Below, one piece after another: positions 17,062 through 25,926 of a DNA stretch of 64,000 bases; within the stretch, counting starts at the first letter, position 1; each line of letters begins with the position of its first letter. A program made the translations under genes and the position numbers. The notes below the pieces were generated by a model. It had not been told where the DNA came from and did no database searches. It saw only the letters and a list, made by a program, of their open reading frames with translations. This DNA comes from Holophagae bacterium. Its GTDB lineage: Bacteria; Acidobacteriota; Holophagae; Acanthopleuribacterales; Acanthopleuribacteraceae. The DNA lies in the NCBI GenBank assembly GCA_030429565.1, contig JAUIFE010000015.1:1-64000 (forward strand). Reading direction: 5' to 3'.

Positions 17062-18003
17062 TCAGCCGCGCGGCAAAGCCAGCAAGTCGGGTCGCAATGT
17101 GCACCACGCCTTCGGCAAAGACACCTGTCGCCAAGGCGGCGCTTCTTCGCCAACCAAGGCCGTCGACATAGACTCACAAACCCCCTCTTCCAGGGGATCC
17201 CCTTCCGGCCCGGTCAAAACCAGCAGATCACACCGCTCGCGATCGGCACCCGGCAAGACGGCCGCCATACGCCCGTCTTTCAAATTCACGAAGGAACCCA
17301 AGGGATAAACACCGACAAAACGCTCAAAGTTCTTGAACAGACCGGCGTTGAATTTGGTGCCGGCCCAACGGGCCATTAACTGCAACGCCTGGTACGGCGT
17401 GTAACGACGCCGAAAACGACGCTCGGTCGTCAACCCCTCGTAACAATCCACAATGCGCAAAACCTGGGACAACACATGTGGCTCGCGCTCGCCCGCGGGG
17501 TAACCGCGGCCATCGGGCTGCTCGTGGTGTTGCTCGATCCAAAGTCGAATATCGGCATCAGCCAAAGGCGAACCTTCGACGGACACCGCCTCATCGGGCA
17601 ACGAGGTGTGCTCTTGCATCTGACGATACTCGTCAACCTGAAAAAAACCGAAGTTGTGCATGAGCGACGGGTGACGCCAGTGCCCAATATCGTGAAGCAG
17701 CGCGGCCAATGCGTGTTTATCACGCTTCTCACCCAAACGATGACCCCAACTCATCCAGCCACGGGCCACCAGCATCACGTTAATCCCATGACGCGGGGTC
17801 ATGGCGTGGGTGTTTTTGATGCGGCTCATCAGCAAGCCGCGATAAGGGTCTTCATCGACCCAATCACAGACAAAACGAAAAGCCGGCGATGTCCACAGAC
17901 ATCCCGGCTCTTGACTCCGACGAAAAATCGCAAGTAGGTCCTGCTCGAGAACCAGTAATTGGCGGTTTATTTCGTCGAGATTTTCAGGTGCTTGCCATTC
18001 CAT
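17062..18003 (-). CDS. HD-GYP domain protein, probable c-di-GMP phosphodiesterase
   Basis: 313 residues. The full HD-GYP metal site is present: His72, His104-Asp105 (LLHDIGHW), His132 (QEHTSLP), His159-His160 (HHEQPDGRGYP) and Asp186, with canonical spacing, so activity against c-di-GMP is expected. The segment after the domain (GVYPLGSFVNLKDGRMAAVL) is also typical of HD-GYP proteins. No receiver or membrane domain is attached. The ATG lacks a good ribosome site but lies 6 bases after the stop of a small membrane-protein frame, which suggests translational coupling. Confidence 0.9.
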   Translation of the reverse strand: MEWQAPENLDEINRQLLVLEQDLLAIFRRSQEPGCLWTSPAFRFVCDWVDEDPYRGLLMSRIKNTHAMTPRHGINVMLVARGWMSWGHRLGEKRDKHALAALLHDIGHWRHPSLMHNFGFFQVDEYRQMQEHTSLPDEAVSVEGSPLADADIRLWIEQHHEQPDGRGYPAGEREPHVLSQVLRIVDCYEGLTTERRFRRRYTPYQALQLMARWAGTKFNAGLFKNFERFVGVYPLGSFVNLKDGRMAAVLPGADRERCDLLVLTGPEGDPLEEGVCESMSTALVGEEAPPWRQVSLPKAWCTLRPDLLALPRG

Positions 18004-18009
18004 GAACCG

Positions 18010-18204
18010 TTAGGCGCGCTTGCGGTCCTTGTCCAAGGCGTGGGCACCAATACCCAACTTCGCGCTAACACCGATCACAGTGGCGCAGGCACCCGGGCTT
18101 GACATCAAGCAAATAACAACCAGCAGGCTCAAGCAATGGAGCCAGCTACCCAAATTCAGGGACGTTACGATTTCGATAAGTGCCGTAAAAATCAAATTGA
18201 TCAT
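18010..18204 (-). CDS. Small hydrophobic membrane protein upstream of the HD-GYP gene
   Basis: 64 residues, starting MINLIFTALIEIV, with a long hydrophobic stretch (about 18-50) and a charged tail DKDRKRA. GAGGA lies 8 bases before the ATG. The stop is 6 bases ahead of the HD-GYP start, whose own ribosome site is poor, so this frame is probably translated and coupled to that gene. I know no named family. It could anchor or regulate the phosphodiesterase, which is inference from position alone. Confidence 0.5.
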   Translation of the reverse strand: MINLIFTALIEIVTSLNLGSWLHCLSLLVVICLMSSPGACATVIGVSAKLGIGAHALDKDRKRA

Positions 18205-18287
18205 TGGTTAATCCTCGCAATCAAGTAAGCCGTTCACGGCTTGTCGGCGGCGGATACGGGTCACCACTACCTGCAATCCGGCATTAT

Positions 18288-18323
18288 ACCGAAAAAGCGC
18301 AGGCTATCGTACGCTTTTTCGGT
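18288..18323 (-). terminator. Intrinsic terminator after the Nfu gene
   Basis: ACCGAAAAAGCG (18288-18299) pairs perfectly over 12 bases with CGCTTTTTCGGT (18312-18323). The A and T tracts within the stem allow function in either direction; it lies just beyond the stop of the minus-strand Nfu gene at 18349. Confidence 0.7.
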
Positions 18324-18348
18324 CTTCAAGCAACCCAAAAGACACCGC

Positions 18349-18906
18349 TTAAGAAATGGCCACAACTTCTTTTAGGTCCGGCAGCACAGCGCGCAATTTT
18401 TCTTCAATGCCGGCTTTCAACGTAATCGTTGAACTGGGGCACCCACTACAACTGCCCTGCATAAAGACCTGCACGACACCGTCACGATAGCCGGCAAAGG
18501 AGATCGCGCCACCATCAGCGGCAACATAAGGCTGAATTTCGTCCAGTACGGCTCGGATCTTTTGAACATCGTCGGAGTGCTCGCCGTCGCCGGCGGTTTC
18601 GGCCGCTTTAAAATAAACGGTCTCGCCGGTCTGGATAAAACCGCGAATGGTTTTACCAATGTCTCGCGCGAATTGCTGCCACGACTGCTCACCGTTTTTA
18701 GTAACGGTAATAAAGTTTTGATAGGCAAACAATGAAGCGACACCGCCCAAACCAAACAACGCTTCCGCCAGCGGTGAACCGACCGCCTCTTGCGCGCCTT
18801 GGTAGGACACGGGATCACCATCGACCAACTGACGATCGACAATAAACTTCATACACTCGGGATTGGGCGTGGGGTTCGCCGTGATGTAAACCGTTTCTTC
18901 AGACAT
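18349..18906 (-). CDS. nfuA: Nfu-type iron-sulfur cluster scaffold protein
   Basis: 185 residues in two domains. The N-terminal Nfu_N domain (about 5-95, ANPTPNPECMKFIVDR) and the C-terminal NifU-like domain (about 110-185) match mitochondrial-type NFU1 proteins. The cluster-binding motif is GSCSGCPSS with Cys153 and Cys156. It carries or transfers a 4Fe-4S cluster to client proteins in the cytoplasm. The gene is followed by a good terminator and preceded, 88 bases away, by the pyrD stop. The gene symbol is assigned by domain content; E. coli NfuA has a different N-terminal half. Confidence 0.92.
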   Translation of the reverse strand: MSEETVYITANPTPNPECMKFIVDRQLVDGDPVSYQGAQEAVGSPLAEALFGLGGVASLFAYQNFITVTKNGEQSWQQFARDIGKTIRGFIQTGETVYFKAAETAGDGEHSDDVQKIRAVLDEIQPYVAADGGAISFAGYRDGVVQVFMQGSCSGCPSSTITLKAGIEEKLRAVLPDLKEVVAIS

Positions 18907-18994
18907 GATGTACCTCTTTTTTACACGCGCCTATTCGCGCAAACGCCAAACAGGACCATTCTAGGCCTATTTAACCCAAGCGACAATCAAAAAC

Positions 18995-20074
18995 TCAGGC
19001 GAGGTCGGCGCCGACAGCCTCGGAATAGCGCTTAAATCCATCGCGCGCCATCAAACCATAAAGCTCATTGAGCAACCGAATCACCGTACCGGGACCGCCG
19101 TACACCAGACCGGTGTAAATTTGCAGGGTCGCCGCACCGGCGCGCACTTTCTGATAGGCGTCGGCACCGTCAAAAATACCGCCGACACCCACCAACGCGG
19201 TCTCCGCCGGCAAGTTGCGCCGCAAGAACGTAACGACTTCAGTCGCGCGGGCGCCAACCGGCTTGCCGGACAATCCGCCCGCGCCAATTTGCGTCACCTT
19301 GGCGGCGGCCGTGCGCAAGCCACCCCGCTCGATGGTGGTATTGGTGGCAATCACACCGGCGACCCCCGTCTCCTCAACCACGGCGACAATGTCTTCCAAC
19401 TGGGCCTGATTAAGATCCGGGGCAATTTTTAGAAATAACGGCAGCTTGGGATCGTGATTTTCATCCGACAAGGCCTGCAACAGGGCTTGCAAGGGTTCGC
19501 GCTCCTGCAATTGCCGCAGATTCGGCGTATTAGGGCTACTGACATTAACGACAAAGTAATCGACAAACGGCTTGAGTTTACGAAAGCTAAACAGATAGTC
19601 GTCGACCGCTTCTTCAAGCGGTGTCACCTTCGATTTACCGATATTCCCACCCAAGGGCAATAACCCGGCCGGACCGGCCAACCGCCCGGCCACTTTCTCC
19701 GCCCCGTGGTTGTTGAAACCCATACGGTTGATCAACGCCTGATCCCTGGGCAAACGGAACAAGCGCGGGCGCGGGTTTCCGACCTGTTCTTTGGCGGTCA
19801 CGGTGCCGATCTCAACAAAGCCAAACCCGAGCCGAGCCAGATCGCGGTACATGACGGCGTTTTTATCGAAGCCGGCGGCAAGGCCGATCGGGTTGCGCAA
19901 GGGAATACCGGCGAGGTCACAATCAAAAAAGTCGGCGGGATAACGGACCGCCGGTATTTGGCAAGCCAACAACGGCGACGCCAAAGAAGAGGTTAAAACC
20001 GTTTCGGCGAGATGATGCGCGCGCTCGGGATCGAGCTGAAAAAGGATCGGCTTGATAAGCGTGTCGTAAAGCAA
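18995..20074 (-). CDS. pyrD: Dihydroorotate dehydrogenase, class 2 (quinone)
   Basis: About 359 residues from TTG 20074. That start has GGAG 6 bases upstream and gives LYDTLIKPILFQLDPERAH, matching the E. coli opening around FQLDPERAH; the frame is open to 20131. PyrD oxidises dihydroorotate to orotate with FMN and passes electrons to membrane quinone in pyrimidine synthesis. Class 2 features are the N-terminal membrane-associated helices, GLAAGFDKNA, and NVSSPNTPNLRQLQ with the catalytic serine. FMN phosphate loops follow (GVGGIFDGADAY, QIYTGLVYGGPG). It is a single gene with no other pyr genes nearby. Confidence 0.94.
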   Translation of the reverse strand: MLYDTLIKPILFQLDPERAHHLAETVLTSSLASPLLACQIPAVRYPADFFDCDLAGIPLRNPIGLAAGFDKNAVMYRDLARLGFGFVEIGTVTAKEQVGNPRPRLFRLPRDQALINRMGFNNHGAEKVAGRLAGPAGLLPLGGNIGKSKVTPLEEAVDDYLFSFRKLKPFVDYFVVNVSSPNTPNLRQLQEREPLQALLQALSDENHDPKLPLFLKIAPDLNQAQLEDIVAVVEETGVAGVIATNTTIERGGLRTAAAKVTQIGAGGLSGKPVGARATEVVTFLRRNLPAETALVGVGGIFDGADAYQKVRAGAATLQIYTGLVYGGPGTVIRLLNELYGLMARDGFKRYSEAVGADLA

Positions 20075-20214
20075 AATCGGCTCCGCGTGGGCCGCGCCAA
20101 AAGAACGCCCAGCCCCATAAATCTCACCCAAAAGGGTGGCGCTGCCAACTTAGCATATTCGCCGGAAAATGGTTACCGACAAGGCGCGCGCCGCGAAAGC
20201 CACAAACGGAGGAA

Positions 20215-20249
20215 TCCCTGAAACGGTGCTTACACCGCATCTTCAGGGA
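20215..20249. other. Strong two-part inverted repeat between pyrD and the winged-helix gene
   Basis: TCCCTGAA (20215-20222) pairs with TTCAGGGA (20242-20249), enclosing CGGTG-CTTA-CACCG. There is no T-run on either strand. It lies 140 bases upstream of pyrD on the minus strand, so it could be a leader structure or the end of the winged-helix transcript. Confidence 0.4.
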
Positions 20250-20303
20250 CACCTCACCACGACACCATCATTTAACAAACCAATGTTTGTCGGATGAGGG
20301 TCG

Positions 20304-20783
20304 TTATTTTTTCTTTTTCGCCAAGGTATAGGTGGTGTCACGACGCTCACCGCGACGTTTAACCGTGCCCTCGTCTAACAGTTCCCGAATGCGAATGTTC
20401 CAGGTGGAACTAGAAATACCGGTTTGACGAATGATTTGGTTCTTTTTAAGGGGACCGTCTGCGTTAGCAAGACACTTTTCAATACGGTCTTTCGATTCTT
20501 CCGCCGACATGCGCGTGCCGCCGCCGCCTTTCCCTTTTTTAAACTGAAAGGCAATGCTGTTGGCACCACGAACCTGGCGAATAGCAACTTCAACGCCTTC
20601 TTTTTCAGCTACGTAAAGAAAAGCTTTCTTGACTTGACTCGCCTTTTCGGATTCCTCGAGATCAAAGAAAACGTTATTATCATCAGCCGCCATTTGAGCT
20701 TCGCGCAGCATACCCAAATACTGGTCATATTCGCCTTGCTTGAGGAAACTCTTGTATTTTGGCTCTTTTCGTAAGGTACCCAA
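20304..20783 (-). CDS. Winged-helix domain protein of unknown function
   Basis: 159 residues from TTG 20783, which has AAGGAG 7 bases upstream; an ATG at 20810 lies inside the leader. The C-terminal 60 residues look like a winged helix: RIEKCLANADGPLKKNQIIRQTG, then WNIRIRELLDEGTVKRRG and a basic tail. The N-terminal part (GEYDQYLGMLREAQMAADDNNVFFD, then QVRGANSIAFQFKKG) is unassigned. The whole is highly charged and cytoplasmic. DNA or RNA binding is likely. It has a good promoter of its own and stands apart, with an 800-base gene-free region upstream. Confidence 0.8.
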   Translation of the reverse strand: MGTLRKEPKYKSFLKQGEYDQYLGMLREAQMAADDNNVFFDLEESEKASQVKKAFLYVAEKEGVEVAIRQVRGANSIAFQFKKGKGGGGTRMSAEESKDRIEKCLANADGPLKKNQIIRQTGISSSTWNIRIRELLDEGTVKRRGERRDTTYTLAKKKK

Positions 20784-20818
20784 TGAATCACTCCTTAATT
20801 TATGATGCAACAGGTCAA

Positions 20819-20847
20819 ATCTTAATCACCACTAATTCAAATGTCAA
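20819..20847 (-). promoter_or_regulatory. Sigma-70 promoter of the winged-helix gene
   Basis: On the minus strand, TTGACA (20842-20847), a 17-base spacer and TAAGAT (20819-20824) form a near-consensus promoter in an AT-rich stretch, about 36 bases before the TTG start. Confidence 0.75.
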
Positions 20848-21614
20848 TACAACAGAATTAATAAGCTTCAACATTTTTTACCATCCGACAGGCTCAAGTC
20901 CATAACCATGCCTCGCACACTCAAACAGTGATTTCGATTGATTTTTGGCTTAAAACCCCGCTTTTTGCGCATCATAGACGCCTATTCACGTGCTTTGTAT
21001 GGCTTCTTAAGCAGGGATTCCGATTATACTGTTTTGCCAATCACCAGGCCACAACCACACCCCAAACCAACACACCGTGCAGTCGCACCCAATCTTGGAT
21101 AAAAACACTGTCATAAACAGCCCGACGCCTGCCAGACAACCCGTCACCCACGGCACAGCCACCCGCGCCAAACAGGCACCGCCCGACGCCTGCAACCGTT
21201 TCATCGCGCCGAGCCGAGCCCGACCGACCCACAACCCGGCGATAACCCTTACCACCTTTAATAAGAGGTCGTTACTCTAACAACCGACAGCACACGCGCG
21301 CGCGAAAACCCTCGCCTTGACCGCAGCAATAAAAAACTCGTAAAAACACCCCACCCACCAAGTGAACACCTTTTTTGCAAAGCATTCACCCGCCTTGCCA
21401 CAACGACACCTCCCAAACGAACAGACCCAATGCAAAAAACCACACAAGTGCGGCAATCCCATTCATACATCCCTTTTACAGACACTTGGTTTTCAATACC
21501 GAAACGCTTCTGCACAGCCACACACGGCCATCCTGCTCAATGATGCTGCGCCATTCATAGACAGCATTCTGAACAGTTGTCCCAATGAGGTTTTTAACCC
21601 TATTGACAGATGTG
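20848..21614. other. Gene-free region of about 770 bases
   Basis: Frames here are short, lack ribosome sites and have low-complexity compositions, so no gene is called. The part near 20850-20885 is AT-rich; 21285-21305 contains an alternating CACGCGCGCGCG run. No terminator, repeat array or RNA gene was recognised. Confidence 0.45.
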
Positions 21615-22118
21615 CTAAAACAAAAAACTGGTTTTTTCAGGATCTAACAAATTATCCTTAATTAAATGATCCCGACACAGAAGAACACCGTCCGCCGGCC
21701 CATGCAACTGACCGCTGACATGATAGAAAACCCGAAATTCTGTTTCTTTTTTTACTTTCAGCGCTACTTTACAGCGCACCCCACGCGACACAAAGGGATG
21801 GCAGGCGGTTAACACCTTGACCTTCAACATCTCGTCGTTCACCAACGGGCTCTCAAAATCCATAACCACCTGGGCTTGGTCTTTAAAGGTGAAATACTCC
21901 ACGTTGGCCAACAGCTTGGCCGGGGCCACATCGTTACCCTGGCCGTCTTTCACTTGAAAGAGCAACCGCAACTCATCGTAATGAAAAAACAACGCTTTTT
22001 TGGTGATTACCTTGGCGGAGAGAATCGTCAAGAGGCGTTCCTTTTCCTTGGCCACAAAGTAGTCCAAGACCGCCTTTACGCGTTTCTTTTTCCCTGTACA
22101 AAACAGCACTTTGGTCAT
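21615..22118 (-). CDS. Hypothetical protein
   Basis: 167 residues from ATG 22118 (GGGA 6-7 bases upstream); the frame is open to a GTG at 22187. The protein is basic and beta-rich in its C-terminal half (KVKVLTACHPFVSRGVRCKVALKVK). It begins MTKVLFCTGKKKRVKAVLDYF and ends PEKTSFLF. The layout, with a short helical N-terminus, a beta-domain and repeated KVxxK segments, recalls PilZ-like or YcgR-like proteins, but the PilZ RxxxR and DxSxxG residues are not seen, so I do not assign it. It is isolated between two gene-free regions. Confidence 0.7.
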   Translation of the reverse strand: MTKVLFCTGKKKRVKAVLDYFVAKEKERLLTILSAKVITKKALFFHYDELRLLFQVKDGQGNDVAPAKLLANVEYFTFKDQAQVVMDFESPLVNDEMLKVKVLTACHPFVSRGVRCKVALKVKKETEFRVFYHVSGQLHGPADGVLLCRDHLIKDNLLDPEKTSFLF

Positions 22119-22479
22119 AGATCGTCCCAAACCAATAACGATGTCCGATTGACGCCCACCTGATACCGCCACAAAGCGGTGCTTCACAGAGGAGCCCCTA
22201 CCCTCTTCCCGTTTCGGAAGACCGCCGCTACAACTGAAATTCAGCCATCACATGACCGAACCGCACGGAAGCGCCGTCGCACCATTGCGCAGACCGGGCT
22301 CGCCACGAACAAAGCACGCGAGAAAACCAACCTGCAACAGCAAAACGCCTGAATTTCAGCCAGAGGGAGACAAACCCAAGCATGACACAAACCCCGCAAA
22401 AAACAAAGTGTTTCAAACAGCACGGGGGGCCCTCTATCCAAGGCGAGAAGCGCCGCAAGACGAAGCCAATACCTGCCTA
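22119..22479. other. Gene-free stretch of about 360 bases
   Basis: Lies upstream of the hypothetical gene on the minus strand and beyond the terminator of the POT transporter gene. Only short shadow frames are present and no promoter stands out. Confidence 0.4.
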
Positions 22480-22523
22480 AAAAGGCAACGGCCGCAAGCG
22501 ACGAACGTCACTTACGGCCGTTA
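22480..22523 (-). terminator. Intrinsic terminator after the POT transporter gene
   Basis: On the minus strand, AACGGCCGTAAGTG pairs with CGCTTGCGGCCGTT (two wobble-type positions), followed by GCCTTTTT. It lies about 25 bases past the stop at 22548. Confidence 0.75.
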
Positions 22524-22547
22524 ACCAAAAGATCCAAAAGCGACTGT

Positions 22548-24023
22548 TTAAGTCACGCCATGCATCATTTTCTTGAGCAGGGGCGATATCAGCGCCACAA
22601 AAATACCAAAACCAAAGGCGGACAGGGCAATGGTGTAAAACACATTGCCATAGGCCATCACACCGGCTAGTTCGCCGCCGTGACCCGTGGTCAAACCGGC
22701 GATCAGCGCGGCAAGGTTATTGGCAAAAGCAGTGAACAAAAACCACATCCCCATCATGAAGCCGGTAATCTGCGGTGGCGCCAATTTGGTCACCATCGAG
22801 AGGCCAACCGGCGACACACAGAGCTCACCAGTGGTGTGGAACATGTAACCCAACACCAGCCAAATCAAACCGACTTTACCGTCCTCAGGCATGATGTGAG
22901 CACCGTACCAAAGACAAATAAAGCCAATCCCAACCTGAAAGATACCCAAACCGAATTTGAGGGGAATCGAAGGCTCTTTGTCGGCACGGGCCAAACCAAT
23001 CCACATAAACGAAAAAGGCAGACCGAACAGCAGAATGAACCAGGAGTTAAACGACTGCGTCCAGGAAACGGGCATGGTCCAATCACTGATCGGCGCAAGA
23101 CTAAGGTCGACATAGTCGCGTGCGAAGATGTTGAGCGAGCTGCCGGCCTGTTCAAAAAACGCCCAAAAAACAACGGAGAAGGCGATCAAAATCGCGGCGA
23201 CAATCAGGCGCTGCGCTTGAACTTTACCGCACTTCATGAAGGCGTAACCAATCACAAAACCAATCGAACCGACGGCCAAGGTCGCCAAGACATAAGTCAC
23301 CAAGGCGTGTTGTTGCACCAACCACCAGAACAAGATAACCACAATGAAAGCGCCGACATAAACGGCGTATTCAGCAGTCAAACCAGGCACAACCGGCTTT
23401 TTGAGCGCCGCTTCATCGGGCGGCTCGGCTTTGCCTTCGAGGTGCTTTTTACCGTACCAGAACTGAGCAAGCCCCAAACACATGCCGACACCGGCAAGAC
23501 CGAAGCCGTAGTGCCAACCCATATTTTCACCGAGCCAGCCACAGGCGATCGGGGAAAGGAACGCCCCCAAGTTAATGCCCATGTAAAAGATGGTGTAGCC
23601 GGCGTCACGGCGCTTGTCACCTTCTTCATAGAGGCGACCGACAATACTGGAAATGTTGGGTTTAAAAAAGCCGTTGCCGACGATGATAAAGGCCAGGGCT
23701 AAGTAAAAAATCTGCTCGTGCTCAAAGGCCATCACAAAGTGGCCGATGGCCATCAAAATCCCGCCCAGCATAACAGCTTTGCGGAAACCGAGAATGCGGT
23801 CGGCGAGCATGCCGCCAAAAAGGGGCGTCAGGTAAACGAGCGCGGTGTAACTGCCGTAAATGGCGTAAGCACTGGCCTCGGGATTGGCATCTTGTTTAAA
23901 AAGTGTTGCGGCACAGTAAAGCGTGAGCAAAGCTCGCATGCCGTAGTAACTGAATCGCTCCCACATTTCGGCCATAAACAGCACATACAGGCCGCGCGGG
24001 TGGCTAAGTTTGACCTCTGTCAT
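22548..24023 (-). CDS. POT-family proton-dependent di/tripeptide transporter
   Basis: 491 residues with about 14 membrane helices. The POT signature ExxERFxYYG is present as EMWERFSYYG (about 19-28), followed by FKPNISSIVGRLY, the second PTR2 signature region. Members import di- and tripeptides with protons across the inner membrane. GAGG lies 10 bases before the ATG. It is monocistronic, with a terminator downstream and a long gene-free region upstream. The central helices (about 220-265) match the two inserted helices of bacterial POTs. Confidence 0.95.
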   Translation of the reverse strand: MTEVKLSHPRGLYVLFMAEMWERFSYYGMRALLTLYCAATLFKQDANPEASAYAIYGSYTALVYLTPLFGGMLADRILGFRKAVMLGGILMAIGHFVMAFEHEQIFYLALAFIIVGNGFFKPNISSIVGRLYEEGDKRRDAGYTIFYMGINLGAFLSPIACGWLGENMGWHYGFGLAGVGMCLGLAQFWYGKKHLEGKAEPPDEAALKKPVVPGLTAEYAVYVGAFIVVILFWWLVQQHALVTYVLATLAVGSIGFVIGYAFMKCGKVQAQRLIVAAILIAFSVVFWAFFEQAGSSLNIFARDYVDLSLAPISDWTMPVSWTQSFNSWFILLFGLPFSFMWIGLARADKEPSIPLKFGLGIFQVGIGFICLWYGAHIMPEDGKVGLIWLVLGYMFHTTGELCVSPVGLSMVTKLAPPQITGFMMGMWFLFTAFANNLAALIAGLTTGHGGELAGVMAYGNVFYTIALSAFGFGIFVALISPLLKKMMHGVT

Positions 24024-24612
24024 AAGTTGATTACCTCAAAATCTCAGGTGGCTGAAGGAAGAATCCACCGGCGGCACGTCGTTCAAACAAAGGGTCAGCG
24101 CGGTTTTTGCGAAACGGGTCGGATCAAAAGACCAACGTTGCGGCAACCACCATCCCCAAACGGGCGAAAAACCATCGTCGTCAACCAATCGATGAACGCA
24201 GGTGCAGCCACTCCCTTTCAGAAAAAATCGGGCGGTAACGTCATGAGTCGAGCACCGTCTACCGCGGAACGGTTTCATGTTGGGAAAGCAAAAAGGTAGC
24301 AGCAATGCTAATAGGGGAATAGTGGAACCTTGGCAAAAGAGACATGCCTCTATGACATTTGTTTGCCGATAAAAATTGCTTCCCGAAGGGAATAACAGCG
24401 GAAGTATACCGCAAGCCCGAAATGATTCGCAAGCAATGGATAGGCCGGCGAGGAGGCGCCGAAAAGTGAACTCAAAGGAAGACAATATCAATGTAAAAAA
24501 AGATGAATGTCATCCAAAGAAGGCATAGCCGGCGCGATCATTTAGCGCTAACATACACAACCAATCGAGGTATCGCGAGGCAGGCACCGAAGGGTTGTCT
24601 TGCCGAACCAAC

Positions 24613-24644
24613 CAACCACCTGAAAGGTAGACGCTTGCACATCG
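24613..24644 (+). repeat. Direct repeat, copy 1
   Basis: CAACCACCTGAAAGGTAGACG followed by CTTGCACATCG; it aligns to the copy at 24733-24764 with only a few mismatches and single-base gaps. Confidence 0.5.
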
Positions 24645-24732
24645 CCGTGCGACAGAGTTGCGTCAAAACCGTTTTTTAGCAGGTCGGCGGTCGGTCACCG
24701 CGATCTCAGGCGTTCCCAAGGCGCCGACCAAA

Positions 24733-24764
24733 GGCAACCAACTCAAAAGGAGACGCTTGCCATC
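24733..24764 (+). repeat. Direct repeat, copy 2
   Basis: Begins CAACCAACTCAAAAGG and ends AGACGCTTGCCATCG. The 120-base offset from copy 1 suggests a degenerate duplication of a structured unit. Confidence 0.5.
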
Positions 24765-25364
24765 GTCAACAAAGCACTCCTAAAATAGGTGTGTACCCAG
24801 TCGCGCGAGAACCGTAACCCCATACGGTTTTCCTATTGAAACCTCACCAACCAAAACGATTATCACCTGGCAAACCCCCAACCCTTGCAAGAGGCGTTGC
24901 GGCGAGGCCGGCAACGCCAAGGCGTGTTGACGCAAGTGTGTGCCTGTCTCAGACACCCCAGTCCCCGATTCCCTAGTGTGACAGCGGCCGATTTGGCCAT
25001 GGGCCCATTTAATAATGATGGTTCGTGAAGTTTAAGATCATTCGTTGAAATTGATCTGAAGAGAACGAGGCGCGACGCCGTGCAGCGGTAGGCCGTCCGC
25101 GAACCAAACCCACAACTCTGTCGCGATTTCGCGTTCCCACCTCAAATGCCTTCAACCTGGCGCCGCCGTGCGCTTTGGTGAAGAACGACCCGCTCGGGCA
25201 AACACCAACCGCCGCCGGATTCCCTTCCGCTCACCGGTCACGGTGTTGCGCCGGCTCTCCGTAAGCGGCGGAAGTCGGCGAAACCCCAAAAACGCCGACA
25301 CAACTCGGCTACCGGGCGGTCCTGAATTCACGCCAACCAGAAACTCATGTTACAGCAACGACTG

Positions 25365-25391
25365 ACGATAGGATTACCAAGCGCCTATCGT
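25365..25391 (+). promoter_or_regulatory. Inverted repeat just upstream of the periplasmic sensor gene
   Basis: ACGATAGG (25365-25372) and CCTATCGT (25384-25391) form a perfect 8-base inverted repeat separated by 11 bases. It ends 14 bases before the GTG at 25406, directly upstream of the ribosome site. It could be an operator or an RNA hairpin limiting translation. Confidence 0.4.
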
Positions 25392-25405
25392 GTAGGGGGT
25401 TCTTT

Positions 25406-25924
25406 GTGGAGTGTCGCTTCTTCTTGTTCGCCGTCCTTTTTGCGGGCACCAGCTTGTTCGGTCAGGATATGTCAACCAACATGGGCCTGATCAAAACCCT
25501 GATACCCGACAGCTCCAGGGTCGCCGTGATTTATAACCCCAGCTCGAGTAAAGCGAGCGCGCTAACGGCTGAAATGGAAGCCGCCAGCCGCGATCAATCG
25601 CTCATGGTCATCAAAGTACCGGTTACCTCGATTCGGGAAATCGCACCGGCATTGCGCAACCTCGCCTCATTTGATGTGGATTTCATGTATTTGGTGGAAG
25701 ACAACATCATTACCGGCACCAACACCATAAAGTTCGTGGTCAAGTCGACCGTTAAGAAGGGTATTCCCGTTTTTGTGACAACCGATAACGCTTTTAAGGG
25801 CGGCGCGCTCGGCCGTATCGACGGCTCCGGCGATGCCGCGGTGTTGACCATCAACGGCAAGGTCCAATCTCGCTTCAACCTGCAAATCCCCGAAGGAAAT
25901 TCAAAAATCAAAATAGAGGAATAG
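25406..25924 (+). CDS. Secreted single-domain ABC_sub_bind (TrpX-like) protein
   Basis: 172 residues from GTG 25406 with AGGGGG about 6 bases upstream. A signal peptide (MECRFFLFAVLFAGTSLFG) leads into a domain resembling the PF04392 ABC_sub_bind fold: RVAVIYNPSSSKASALTAEM, a central VPVTSIREIAPALRNL, then VDFMYLVEDN and GIPVFVTTDNAFKGGALG. Full family members have two lobes and about 320 residues; only about one lobe is present. No transporter genes are nearby. The stop lies 2 bases before the chemoreceptor start, so the two are surely co-expressed. It probably acts as the periplasmic ligand-binding partner of that receptor. Confidence 0.85.
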   Translation: MECRFFLFAVLFAGTSLFGQDMSTNMGLIKTLIPDSSRVAVIYNPSSSKASALTAEMEAASRDQSLMVIKVPVTSIREIAPALRNLASFDVDFMYLVEDNIITGTNTIKFVVKSTVKKGIPVFVTTDNAFKGGALGRIDGSGDAAVLTINGKVQSRFNLQIPEGNSKIKIEE

Positions 25925-25926
25925 GC

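Larger units (their letters stand above)
24024..25364. other. Gene-free, structure-rich region upstream of the chemosensory pair
   Basis: About 1.3 kb with no convincing gene on either strand. It holds two imperfect direct copies (about 31 bases) around AGACGCTTGC at 24613-24644 and 24733-24764, each following a predicted hairpin. It also holds a GGTCGGCG/CGCCGACC stem near 24681-24729, a short AACCGTA/TACGGTT hairpin with T-rich tail at 24810-24834 and a strong GGCGTTGC/GCAACGCC stem at 24893-24918. A GTCGGCG/CGCCGAC stem lies at 25274-25299. One or more structured RNAs are possible; no known riboswitch class was recognised. Confidence 0.5.

Noticed and set aside
16917..17171. Plus-strand frame of 84 codons after the ferredoxin gene
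   Set aside because: It overlaps the HD-GYP gene in antisense, lies past a terminator and has no ribosome site.
18020..18211. Plus-strand frame opposite the small membrane protein
   Set aside because: The minus-strand frame has the ribosome site and hydrophobic pattern; the plus frame is a shadow.
24036..24491. Minus-strand frame of 151 codons upstream of the POT transporter
   Set aside because: Composition is not protein-like, there is no ribosome site, and no motif was seen; it overlaps the likely promoter region.
24570..24665. CACCGAAGGG as a possible glycine riboswitch core
   Set aside because: Other conserved glycine-aptamer segments do not follow, and no glycine-related gene is adjacent.
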